From Hyaloraphidium curvatum (taxonomy: Eukaryota; Monoblepharomycota; Hyaloraphidiomycetes; Hyaloraphidiales; Hyaloraphidiaceae), in NCBI GenBank assembly GCA_025558095.1, contig JAIVFI010000015.1:620001-684000 (forward strand): a DNA stretch of 64,000 bases, written 5' to 3'. A program made the position numbers and the translations under genes. The notes beneath the pieces were generated by a model. That model saw only the letters and a program-made list of their open reading frames with translations, had not been told where the DNA came from and searched no databases. Below, one piece after another: positions 54,301-63,468 of this stretch (its first letter is position 1; the number at the start of each line of letters is the position of its first letter).

Positions 54301-54812
54301 CACTGTCTCGGTCACGACAATCGACGGATCGCCTGCAGGACGGCAGATGGTGAGGCGGCGCGACGACAAACAAGGAGCACCGGCTCACCCGTCACGGTGA
54401 GAGTTTGGTCGGGCAGGATGACCGAAGTCGTCGCTGTGGTCGACACGGTGACGGTAGAGGGAAGCGTTGTGATCTGGTCCTCCCCGATTTGGACCGTTGT
54501 GGTCCCGAGAATGAACTGGAACGTCGTCGTGGTGCTAGAAACAGTGGCCGTCCGTGACGCCGTGACCACCGTTGTCTTCTTCAGCGTCGAAGTCACGGTC
54601 TTGCGCACGGTCTTCGTGATCTTTTTGGCCACCGAGATGCAGCGCGTGACCGTTTTCGGCCGGCAGCCGGCCGCGGCCTGGGGGCAGTTGAGGTCCCCGA
54701 CGTGGTTCGGGGAGACCTGCCGCCGCTCCAGGGCCTCGGAAGCGCCCGCCGCCGCCAAGCACGCCGCCAGCAAGACCACGGCAGCGGCCAGGAGCCGCCA
54801 AGACTGGGCCAT
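51328..54812 (-). CDS. Large secreted Thr-rich glycoprotein, eight exons
   Basis: Exons are 54812-54389, 54332-53869, 53804-53764, 53679-53618, 53555-53465, 53403-52157, 52098-51848 and 51792-51328, giving 1014 aa. A signal peptide (WRLLAAAVVLLAACLAAAG) decides the start. The first 400 residues are mucin-like, with runs such as TTTFQFILGTTTVQ, TVTTSTTV and SRTRTRTQTS that should be heavily O-mannosylated. The C-terminal 600 residues are Cys-containing and beta-rich (VINVYHHKVPMRVDCFL, CVDLGALGSVPVLCGNF, YIFQPGRTNVDYDLIACVD, VCCFDMATDATCP) and might be a propeller or adhesin domain. No GPI signal or membrane helix is visible at the end (FHVLLGAGLEI). Several tiny exons (41, 62 and 91 nt) carry only Thr-rich sequence. 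Family unknown; a cell-wall or adhesive role is inferred. Confidence 0.8.
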
Positions 54813-56084
54813 CGTTGGGGGGTTCGTCGCGGGTCGACCCATCGGAGCGCGAATCGGCTAAGCCACTCCGCGGGCCAAGCCAGTCATGCGATCGTCCCTC
54901 AAAGGCGGGACAATCGAATTCCCGCCGGACGCCCCCACCCCTTGCCACGGTCCGAGCGCCTGGGGATATCTTTGGCCATTTTCGACCGTCCGAGGGGGCT
55001 TGACGCGCCGGTGGACGCTCGCAAGCCGTGAGGGCACCAAGTCGAAGGGAAAAGGGTGCCGCTTCAGGGTCCCGGTCGGCCCAGGCCGCGGCCATCGAGT
55101 TGCGGCGCCCGACGGGCCGAGCGCGGCCGCCTTCCGGTGCAGGAAATAGCAATCCGACATCGAGCAGAAGACAAAAAAGATTGCTGGGCCATCGCCTGGC
55201 TGCTGCTCGAGCGGGCCCCTTTCCGCCCTCCCCTCGGTCTGCTTCCGCGGCACGATCCACTCCGAGCTTCCTACGAGATGAGGCGCCAAGGCCCGCTCCA
55301 GCACGTCGGGATCCATGCAATGCATTAAAGACCATGACCAGGGCGGCCCTCGTTGCCGTGGGGATCGTCGATCGCGGCACAGCCAGCGCACGTGGGCCAT
55401 AGATGTAGCACAGCCGCGCGCACTCAACCGAGAGACCATGCCATCGACGCAGCACCAGAAGAGCTCAAGTAGCCAGATCTTTGTCCGCTTTGCAGCGCGA
55501 GATGAATGCAAGCTGCGGCCTCCCGCTCCGGGATCCACGGGGAAGGAGAGAAGGTCCGCTCAGTCCACTCGCCGCTCTGGTCGATGCTGAGCTTCCAACC
55601 GACGCCCTGACACGTCCAAGAGCAACGCTGTTCAATTCGGGACGAACGCACGCCGACGGGGTTCCGCAGCTGGTCCCCGAACGAAGTTCCACGGTCAACC
55701 GCCGGGTGCACGCGCGCTCACAACAAACAACGAACAGCATTTTTCGGCAAAGTGAGACTGCCTTCGAGCTGGAAACGGGGCCGAGGCGCCTGCCCGGCGC
55801 GTCTTATGGAGAGGAGCGCCTCGGTCCAGCGAGGTCCGCCAACCCCACACGGCAAGGAGCCGGCAACATGGCGGTCGGTTCAGCTGACGAGCATGACGCC
55901 TAAGCGAAACTAAAGAGCGCGAGACCCATTCTCGTCAGTGAAGAGTCCGCGAACTCGCGACGCGTCGGTTTATTTACGCGCAACACCGTCCCCACCCCCC
56001 CCTTTCCCCGACCGCGCGCGCCGCGCGCCCGACCCGATACCGATTCACCTTGAGAGAGGCGGCCCTAGCCGTTTTGTGGTGCCG
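54813..56084. other. Long divergent intergenic region
   Basis: These 1.27 kb separate the divergent starts of the surface glycoprotein and the SDR. It is the longest gene-free stretch in the window. Overlapping frames on both strands give Arg/Ala/Ser-rich products with no domain, as expected for GC-rich non-coding DNA. I see no tRNA, tandem repeat or transposon. Its size suggests complex regulation of the surface glycoprotein, but no element can be named. Confidence 0.35.
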
Positions 56085-56900
56085 ATGTCCAACCCGCCCT
56101 CGATGTTCTCCTCGCTCGCCGGCCGCTCCGTCCTCGTGACGGGCGGCTCCAAAGGCATCGGCAAGGGCATCGCGCGCGTCTTCGCCAGAGCCGGCGCCAA
56201 CGTGCTCATCACCGGCCGCGACGCCGCCTCTGCGGAGGCCGCGGCCGCCGAGCTCTCGGCCCTCGGCGGCGGCCGCGTCTCGTTCGTCCTCGGCAACGTG
56301 GCCGACCCCGCCGCGTGCCGCGCGATGGTCGCCGCGGCGGTGGAGCGGCACGGCGGCCTGGACGTGGTCTGCGCCAACGCCGGGATCTTCCCGCAGACCA
56401 ACCTGGAAAAGATGGACCCGGAGGAGCTGGACAGGGTGCTGGCGACCAACGTCAAGGGGACCGTGTTCGTTGTTCAGGCCGCGATCCCGGCCCTCGAGGC
56501 CTCGGGCCGGGGGCGGGTGATCCTCACCTCGTCCATCACGGGGCCGATCACGGGGTTCACGGGATGGTCGCACTACGGCGCGTCCAAGGCCGCGCAGCTG
56601 GGCTTCATGAGGAGCGCCTGCATCGAGCTGGCGCCCAAGAGGATCACGGTGAACGCCGTTCTGCCCGGCAACGTGTGGACCGAGGGCTTGGCGGACCTGG
56701 GGCCGTCGTACGAGGAGAGCATGGCCAAGATGATCCCGGCGCGCAAGATGGGGACCGTGGACGACGTTGGGTACGCGGCGCTGTACTTTGCGACGGACGA
56801 GGCGGCGTGGGTCACGGGGCAGACCATCGTCGTGGACGGCGGGCAGACGGTGCCCGAAACTGTGGACGCCATCGAGACGGCGTGGAGCGTGGGGAAGTGA
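56085..56900 (+). CDS. FabG-like SDR, intronless
   Basis: A single exon of 271 aa. [13 protein letters not shown] is the cofactor loop, VCANAG the NNAG-like motif, [10 protein letters not shown] carries the catalytic Ser and [13 protein letters not shown] the Tyr-x3-Lys pair. [15 protein letters not shown] and [14 protein letters not shown] complete the classic FabG/beta-oxoacyl-reductase-type pattern. The sequence looks bacterial in style and has no intron, unlike the two other SDRs in the window, so recent or old transfer is possible. The substrate is unknown. I chose the ATG at 56085 because the upstream in-frame extension is Pro/Arg-rich. Confidence 0.9.
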   Translation: MSNPPSMFSSLAGRSVLVTGGSKGIGKGIARVFARAGANVLITGRDAASAEAAAAELSALGGGRVSFVLGNVADPAACRAMVAAAVERHGGLDVVCANAGIFPQTNLEKMDPEELDRVLATNVKGTVFVVQAAIPALEASGRGRVILTSSITGPITGFTGWSHYGASKAAQLGFMRSACIELAPKRITVNAVLPGNVWTEGLADLGPSYEESMAKMIPARKMGTVDDVGYAALYFATDEAAWVTGQTIVVDGGQTVPETVDAIETAWSVGK

Positions 56901-57019
56901 GGGTCCGGGCGATTGATCTAGATCTAGAAATCTATAGACGGTTTCTCAAGCTCTAGCTCTAGGTGATCTCCTTAAGCAAGAAATGGCAAGTGTACCGTTC
57001 CAGCTCGACTTCGCCCTCT

Positions 57020-58087
57020 TCAGAGCTTGGCGGCCTTGTTCTTCTCCATCCTCTTCTTGGCGTCCACAATGATGGTCATCTGCCGGGCGATGCAGAGCAG
57101 CTTGGTGCCGTCCTCGTTCCACAGCTCCACGTCAAACTCCTTGCGGCCGTTGGTGGTGTACCTGGAGCAGGACCGGATGCGGAGCCAGTCGCCGTCCGAG
57201 GGGAGGGCGCGGTGGCGGAACTGCGCCTGGTAGTCCATCGTCGGGAACTGCGGGACGGGCAACAGAAGGTCAGACGGCCGGAAATCAAGCGTCTCCGAGG
57301 TTGAACGCACCCAAGCGCCCATGCTGCGGAAGGCGGGCATCCCGTAGAGGTCCGAAAAGAAGGCCAGGCTCTCGGCGGTCCGCACGTCGTCCCCGGGTCC
57401 GGTCCAGCGCGCCCACTTGGTCCACCCCCGGGCGATCTGCGCCTTCTCCAGAGCCTCCTCGCCGTACGGCGGCTCCAGCGTCTCGAGCATCTGCCAGAAG
57501 CTCTTCTTTGGCCCGGGCTGGTTGAGCCTGCCCGTCCAGGACGACGCGGAGCACTCCTCCCGTGGGGGCAGCGCCGGCGCGGGGATCTGGGTCAGGTCCG
57601 TGTCGCCGCTCTCGTTGCCCATGTCCGAGAAAGTGAGCGTGCCGGCGACCAGCGCGACGGTGCGTCCCCCCTGCCTCTGCCTCACGGCGAACTGCATGAC
57701 AAGGAAGCGGCCGCCCTCGCGCAGCACGCCGACGGTGATGTCCACGGGGCCCTCGCGGCCCGGAGCGAGAAAAGTCGCCGAGATCGAGACGGGGTCAGGG
57801 AATTTGGTCTGCAGACCCCTCCGGGCGATCTCTCCCCGGCAGGCGCTCAGGAAGAGAGCAATCACGTAGCCACCGAACGGCGCGATGCCCGTGAGGAACT
57901 CGGAGGCGATGCGGCCGCGCCAGAGTGCTCCGTCGTCGTCGTCCTCCGCGTCGGCCGAGGAAACGCCGGCCGCGGGGAGCGTCCGGACAAAGTGCGTGGC
58001 CGTCGCCAGGCGGAAGGGCGCCGACGAAGTGGAGACGGCGTCCGGCGCCTCGGAGGGCGGGATTTCGGAAGCGGTGGCAGGCTCCAT
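57020..58087 (-). CDS. Thioesterase-like (hotdog-fold) protein
   Basis: A single exon of 355 aa. The pattern is that of the double-hotdog thioesterase-like superfamily (TesB/4HBT_3 type): GALWRGRIASEFLTGIAPFGGYVIALFLSA, cited here as IASEFLTGIAPFGGYV, then FPDPVSISATFLAPGREGP and GGRFLVMQFAVRQ, and a second domain with LDFRP, FPTMDYQAQFRHRALP and FDVELWNEDGTKLLCIARQ. Members hydrolyse acyl-CoA esters, in peroxisomes or cytosol. The C-terminus AKL, here ending NKAAKL, resembles a peroxisomal PTS1 signal. The start at 58087 excludes a 32-residue in-frame extension with no family feature. Confidence 0.85.
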   Translation of the reverse strand: MEPATASEIPPSEAPDAVSTSSAPFRLATATHFVRTLPAAGVSSADAEDDDDGALWRGRIASEFLTGIAPFGGYVIALFLSACRGEIARRGLQTKFPDPVSISATFLAPGREGPVDITVGVLREGGRFLVMQFAVRQRQGGRTVALVAGTLTFSDMGNESGDTDLTQIPAPALPPREECSASSWTGRLNQPGPKKSFWQMLETLEPPYGEEALEKAQIARGWTKWARWTGPGDDVRTAESLAFFSDLYGMPAFRSMGAWVRSTSETLDFRPSDLLLPVPQFPTMDYQAQFRHRALPSDGDWLRIRSCSRYTTNGRKEFDVELWNEDGTKLLCIARQMTIIVDAKKRMEKNKAAKL

Positions 58088-58686
58088 GGCGGCGGAGGGG
58101 GGGGAAGATAGTGAGCTCGGCCGGATGATGAGCCGGTTGCCGGCGCTTGCATCCCCTTTCTCCGCCTCCGCCTCAGGAAACAAGAACTTATCGAGAATGG
58201 GACCCGAGCAGTCTCGATCACTTTGGCTCCAGCTTCCATCTCACATTTTATTGCAGCGCCCCAGAACGAGGAACGGAGGTTGGGCGGAGCGGCGACTGAT
58301 GAACGATGTCAGAGCGCAGCCAAACCCATTCACGCCTGCATACCGAGGCAATGCCCTTGCTGGGGAAGGGCAGAGGATGGGTGGGGCTGTTTAGCAAAGC
58401 AGCTCACGGCTCGGATGGGGCCATCGAGCAAGCCGTGAGCGGCACACACGGCCTTTGGCTGCCCCCGCGGGGCGGTCTTTTCGCGCTCCGACCCGGGTTG
58501 CCCGATCCCGGCCTCCGCATCATTGGGGGCCGATTTCTGGGTCCGATGCGCTCGGCCTTGGAGCGGGCAGCCAATATACCAACACCAACGCGTTTTATTG
58601 TGGCGAACTGCCGGGGGAGCAGGCGTAAACGTTGAGCCTGAGGAGAGTCACGTGATTCCTCCCGTCCCTGCGTCGAACCGCTCGCC
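58088..58686. promoter_or_regulatory. Divergent intergenic region
   Basis: These 599 nt lie between the divergent starts of the thioesterase-like gene and the membrane-protein gene. Frames in it are Arg/Pro-rich and unconvincing. It should contain both promoters, but no element is distinctive. Confidence 0.35.
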
Positions 58687-60187
58687 ATGGACGCGACGGA
58701 GGCCACCGACGCGACCGAGGCCACCATCGAGCTGGCACTGCTGCCACCGGCCTCCTTTTCCGGCGCGTTTTCCGCACGGGAATGGGCCGCGCTCTTCCCC
58801 GACCCCAACTCGAATGAACGCGACGCGGAGTCGGACCGCGCCGCCGACGAACCGCCCAGGGCGGAACCGCTGACCCGCGCGGCGCTGCTCAAGGATCTGC
58901 CAAAGCCGCTGGCGGACGTGGCCCGCGTGCAGCTTTTCCTCGCGCCCAGGATCGCGAAGCACCTTCTCCTCACCATTTTCGTGTGCTACACCGTGCCGAT
59001 TCTGGCGCTCCAGGCCACGCTGTACACGTTCGGCTCCGCGCTTTTCCCTCCGAAGCAGCGCGCCGTGGCCGTGGCAATGTTGTGTCTCTACCATGTCGCC
59101 GTGCCGGTTGTTTTGTTCTTCGTCGAGAGCATTCAACGCAGCGTTGATGCCATGGGCGGTGCTGAGCAGAGCGGCGAAAGCTTACCGAAAGACAGCGTCG
59201 ATTCCTTTCATCTTGCCGGCATTGCACGCTACCTCCAGCTTGTTCGCGATGAGCCAGGCTCTGTTCTTCTTTCCCACGACGGCTCGAAACTCTGCTCGTG
59301 CCCAGCCAGGACCTGCGCGGGCAGGCTCGTCGATATCTCTGGACCTCTCTTCTGGGTCGAGATGGTTGGCGGGTAGCTAGCAGATAGCACTTGCTGGTTC
59401 TTCATGAGCTTCGCGCCCATCGTCACGCTTGCCGCACAGACCTGGACCAACCCCTGGAGCGCTCTCTTTGCTGCTATGGCAGTCACGCTTGGTCCCCTGT
59501 TTTTCAGCTTCCCCGGCAGATTCATCATCGTTGGTGCCGGTGTTCCGTCAATGGAGCTCATCAGGCGGCTCCAAGCGCGTGCGGTCAAGCTATCGCTTCC
59601 CCAGTCGAGGGCCAACCCCGATGCAGTAGACAGCTTGTTCGCGACAACGGCGCAACATGCCTTCGTTACTCTTCACCGACGTTTGGCCGCGGATTGGGGC
59701 TCCCGCACAAACACCATGAGCCGCGGCACAGTTCTTTTGACCGTTCTCGTCATCGTCGATATTGTAATTTGCATCATCTACGTCGTCGCATCGGGGTGCC
59801 TCCCGGCTTGGCCCGTCGTGCTGGCCCTCGTGAACTTCGTGGACTCTACCCGCCGCCTCTTTGTCGCGGCCGCATTCAACGCCGCCGTCGTCGACGTTTC
59901 GCGCGCCTACCTCCTCAGCAGGACGCGGATCCAGGAGCACCTTGCCACCGCGGACCCCGAGCAACTCGCGACCCCGCGGGCAATGTCACTTGCCGCGACG
60001 GAGCGGTTGCTGGCGTCGTTCGCGGACGTAGATCTGTACCGGGGGTCGTTCCTGGGGGTGCGGGTGAGCTACGTCTCCGTGCGCGGCGTGATTGCCGCGT
60101 TCTTTTACCATCGTCGTGGGCCTGTTCACCGTGCTACGCGGGTTCGGGATCCCCATCATTGCGGACAATGTTTGTCACGGACCGTGA
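58687..60187 (+). CDS. Multi-pass membrane protein with a probable +1 frameshift
   Basis: The first part (58687 to about 59160) encodes an acidic N-terminus, then LFLAPRIAKHLLLTIFVCYT and MLCLYHVAVPVVLFFVES. The last part (about 59404-60106) has ALFAAMAVTLGPLFFSF, GTVLLTVLVIVDIVICIIYV and LLASFADVDLYRGSFLGVRV. The join between them is unclear: a 36-nt GTAGCT...GAG intron would keep frame but is very short. At 60101-60107 a run of four T shifts the frame. One T fewer gives TIVVGLFTVLRGFGIP and a stop at 60185-60187, which matches the C-terminus of the related decayed gene at 48579. This supports a one-base error or a recent frameshift. Family unknown. Confidence 0.55.
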
Positions 60188-60237
60188 TTCGGGGCGCGCG
60201 ATACACGTAGCGATGTGACGCTGCGACTTGCATATCC

Positions 60238-61404
60238 TCAATCAATCTTGACGGCAGCCCCCGCTTCCCCCCGCATCAGCACCGCCGCGTACGCCGCCAT
60301 CCCCGCCGCCGCCATCCCTCCCACCGCGGCGATCCACCTCCCCCTCTCGTCGAACGGCGCCCCGCACACCGTATACCACTCCGCCCCCTCGTCCGGCATC
60401 CCCGCCAGGCACGAAAACGTGTAGCTCCCGTCCCGCGGCTCCCCGCATACGTACACGTCCCGCTCGTTGCCGGCGATGTCGAGGGCCTTGACGCCGCAGG
60501 GGCCGAAGGTCTGATGGATGCCGGCGCTGTGGTGCGATTCGGGTCTGAAGGAGGCGACCAACGTGGGGAGGAGGATCAAGTAGGCGGCGATTGAAAGAAA
60601 CAGCGAGCGGTCGGCGGGAGAGCGGTCGGAAGGGTAGGCCGATCGCGCGGCGGAGAAACCGACGAGGGCGATCGAGGCGTACAGCGCAGCGCCGACGGCG
60701 AGTGAGAGGTACCCCGGCGTGCCGCCCTCAAGCTGCTGAAGCACCGTGATCTGCGCGACCATCGCAAACGTGCTGAACAGCGTCGCACGGAGAAGCGGCA
60801 AGAAAACCGACGGGCTGGCCCCAGTTTCAGACTGGGGACCGAGGCCCAGCAGCCAAGAAAAGGAGCCGACGAAGGTGAGCACGAAAAGGGTGCTCGACAC
60901 GGGCACGCCGAGGATCCGCTTCGCGATCACGACGTCGGACTCGTGCCACGTCCACCAAAGGAACTTGGCCCCCGTCACGTCGAACGGGGCGTAGAAGAGC
61001 ACGCCCAGCAGGCCGGCCAGCGCGGCCCGCGCGAGCCCCGAGCTGGGTATGGCCCGCCACGCCGCGACCGCGGGGATGTACATGAAACAGATGTAGAGCG
61101 CGCAGATGTAGGCCGGCAGTCTCGGCGAAAGCATCAGCACCGCCTGCCCGTGCCAGAAATTGTCCACCGTGGGCAGCATCTCCATGAAGATCAGGTCGTT
61201 GGCCGTCCCGGCCAGCAGGGCGGCCAACCACGCAGCGGTATGGCGCTGTCTCGCGGAGCGGGTGGGCTGCGTCCGCGCGTGCGCGAAGCACGCCAGCGCG
61301 AGCACAAGGAAGCACGCTTCGCCGAGGACGAAGGTGGGCTGGGCGGCCCATTTTGCGGCGGGAGAGGTGAAGTAGCGCCAGGGAACGCGTGCGGTGGGGG
61401 ACAT
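60238..61404 (-). CDS. Seven-TM-like membrane protein (DUF7802-like)
   Basis: A single exon of 388 aa with seven or eight hydrophobic segments, such as FVLGEACFLVLALACFAHA, AYICALYICFMYIPAVAAW, ALAGLLGVLFYAPFDVTG, STLFVLTFVGSFSWLLGLG and AAYLILLPTLVASF. The stretch KFLWWTWHESDVVIAKRILGVPVSST recalls the conserved core of the DUF7802 family of eukaryotic multi-pass proteins (quoted in part: WWTWHESD and RILGVPVSST). Family assignment is from memory of this motif and is tentative. The C-terminus has four Cys (FGPCG, VCGEP, SCLAG, VCGAP) likely on the luminal side. I chose ATG 61404 since the frame upstream is Ser/Arg-rich. Confidence 0.75.
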   Translation of the reverse strand: MSPTARVPWRYFTSPAAKWAAQPTFVLGEACFLVLALACFAHARTQPTRSARQRHTAAWLAALLAGTANDLIFMEMLPTVDNFWHGQAVLMLSPRLPAYICALYICFMYIPAVAAWRAIPSSGLARAALAGLLGVLFYAPFDVTGAKFLWWTWHESDVVIAKRILGVPVSSTLFVLTFVGSFSWLLGLGPQSETGASPSVFLPLLRATLFSTFAMVAQITVLQQLEGGTPGYLSLAVGAALYASIALVGFSAARSAYPSDRSPADRSLFLSIAAYLILLPTLVASFRPESHHSAGIHQTFGPCGVKALDIAGNERDVYVCGEPRDGSYTFSCLAGMPDEGAEWYTVCGAPFDERGRWIAAVGGMAAAGMAAYAAVLMRGEAGAAVKID

Positions 61405-61659
61405 CGCGGCCGGGGAGGCTGAATGGCCCGTGTGCCGCGCCGGCGAGGCAAAGTACGCGTTCGAACGCGATTGGAACGCGCTACGAATGGAGAGCAAGCG
61501 TTCTGAAGCCAGGCGGCCGCGTGTGTTTTGTCTTGTGGACCTCGCTCGTCGTTCCTCCCCGTTCTCTCCCCCGATCGCCGCCCCGGCTGGGCAGAAAGGA
61601 TCAATTGACGATGATGAACTGATCTTTTGCGAATACATGAATAAAGAAGTGATGTTCAG

Positions 61660-62907
61660 TCAGCGGCCATGTCTCGAGAATGTCTCCTGATCGCTCCGTT
61701 CTTGCCGGCCGAGCGCCTCGCCGGGTTCACCCTCGGGCCTCAGATCGAGTTGCGCGAAACCGGGCTGCTCGTCATCCTCGTCGCTTGGCAAGTCACGACG
61801 CCGTCAGCACTCGCGATCGACCCCGCACTCGAGCCCCCGGACACCCACAGAACGCAAAGAATCCCATCAACGCCCAGGTGAGGAGCAACACCGCCGCGGC
61901 GCGAGCAAAGAGCACGATCTTGGCCGTGAGCTGCACGAGCGCTGCGGGGCCGACGGGGGCGAAGAGGAGGATGCCGAGGGCGGCGGCGTTCGAGGCCAGT
62001 TGCGCGAGGAAGAGGAGGGGGACGAGCGCGGAGGTGTCGTTGACAGGGTCGTTCCTGGGGGCGAAAGAGTGAGCTCGGAAGGATGCCGCTCCGATCACCC
62101 GTCGAAACTCACCCCTGCTGCCCCTCCGCGGCAACACCGTTCGTCCCGTCGACCTCGACCATGATTGCCAGCGCCCATGCGATGCACGCCAGGGTCTGCA
62201 GACCGGAGAGCACGCACTCGACGAGGGCGATCGCGCAGATCGGCTGGCGGAAGTCGGCGGCGGGGTCCTTGGCGAGGGCGAGGGCGAGCGCGATCGCCGC
62301 CGCGGCGTTGCTCATGGCGCAGACGAGGACGGTGAGCGTTGGAGCGAGGATGTTCGGGCCGGCGGGAGCGGCGATCGCCAGGGCCGTGCCGCGCGTGGCT
62401 GCGGAGTTGGGCGTCTCGGGGAAGATCCTGGAGTTGAACCTGCCGTTCGCGAGCGCGGAGCTGACTGCGTTTTCGAGATCGGAGGGAGTGTGGAGGCTGC
62501 GCGCGGGGTACGAGCCGGGCCGGATTGCGGGTGCGAAAGGGCTCCGAGAGGCTCCCTGATCCTCGGCGCGGTCTGGCTTCGCCGTCTGCGCGGAGGGAGC
62601 GCTGGAGGTCGTCAAGGCACGCTCGCTCCACTGCGCGCGGAGGGCCAGCTGCGCCTCGACGATCTTGCGGCGGCGGTCGAGCTCCTTCCGCCGCAGCTCC
62701 TCGGTCGCCGCGCGGCGGAACGGGGACGGCGCACCGGCGGCGGCGACCTGCACGCGGTTTGCGGCAAGAGAGGAGGTCGCACCAACGACGGCGGTCCGCA
62801 GAGGCGAGTCCGAGGGGAGCAGCGGCGGGCGGGGGGGCGGCGGCACGCGCGGGCGGCGGCGACGGCGGCAGAGGGATGACGGTTACGGTGACGATAGCGG
62901 GATCCAT
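61660..62907 (-). CDS. Membrane protein with four hydrophobic segments, uncharacterised
   Basis: The model is 62907-62887, 62747-62113, 62054-61845 and 61783-61660, giving 329 aa. The first exon (MDPAIVT with donor GTAACC) is uncertain; the rest is well supported. A basic helix (EELRRKELDRRRKIVEAQLA) precedes four hydrophobic stretches: TLTVLVCAMSNAAAAIALALA, ECVLSGLQTLACIAWALAIM, LVPLLFLAQLASNAAALGILL and AAAVLLLTWALMGFFAFCG. The intron at 61844-61784 has GCTGAC and CCAAG and leads to an acidic tail ending ETFSRHGR. I recognise no family. It shares the minus strand with the gene before it and lies head-on to nothing. Confidence 0.68.
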
Positions 62908-63468
62908 TTTGGCCGGGCTGGAGTTGGCAGGAGTGCTGGAGTGCCAGGTGTCGGTGGTGATTTCGCACCGTGATCGCCACGTGCCGCTTTACGACTCTTC
63001 ACAGGCAACAGCAACAGCCCATCATTCACGCCACCAACAAAGGATTGGGTTTTACAAATGGACCAAAACGAGAGAGCCCGAACACCTGCAATCAATAGCC
63101 ATCCCATTCACATGGGCACCTTTGTCTCTACATGATCAAAGTCGTAGTCTCGCCGACCTGCGAAGTCCGCGGCCACCGTCCCTCCCCAACCATGTCGATA
63201 CGCGCCATCCATGTTGAAGCAAGATATCCCACGCCCGAAACCACTGCCTCCAGCTTCCCAGAAGGACGGAGGGTTGCGAGGGCAGGGCCCTCGAAATCGG
63301 ATCCCAACCAGCCAAAGAAAGAGAGCAGCGAGAAGCTTATAGAGGGAAGCAAACTCCGAGGAAGAATGTGACCAAATACGCGTCCCAGGTGTGTGTTTCC
63401 CCAGAGATCAAGGGTCCGAGACGCCGCCCTCCCTCTGCTCGGCGCGTGGTCACGTAGATCAAACTCGA
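62908..63468. promoter_or_regulatory. Intergenic region upstream of the 4-TM gene
   Basis: This 561-nt gap is partly AT-rich and holds the promoter of the four-TM protein gene and the 3' flank of the UBE2W gene, both on the minus strand. Long frames are present but have no family feature and overlap nothing conserved. Confidence 0.35.

Noticed and set aside
54860-55540. Long minus-strand frames upstream of the surface glycoprotein
   Set aside because: Composition is Arg/Pro/Gly-rich without motif, start context or splice logic; treated as intergenic.
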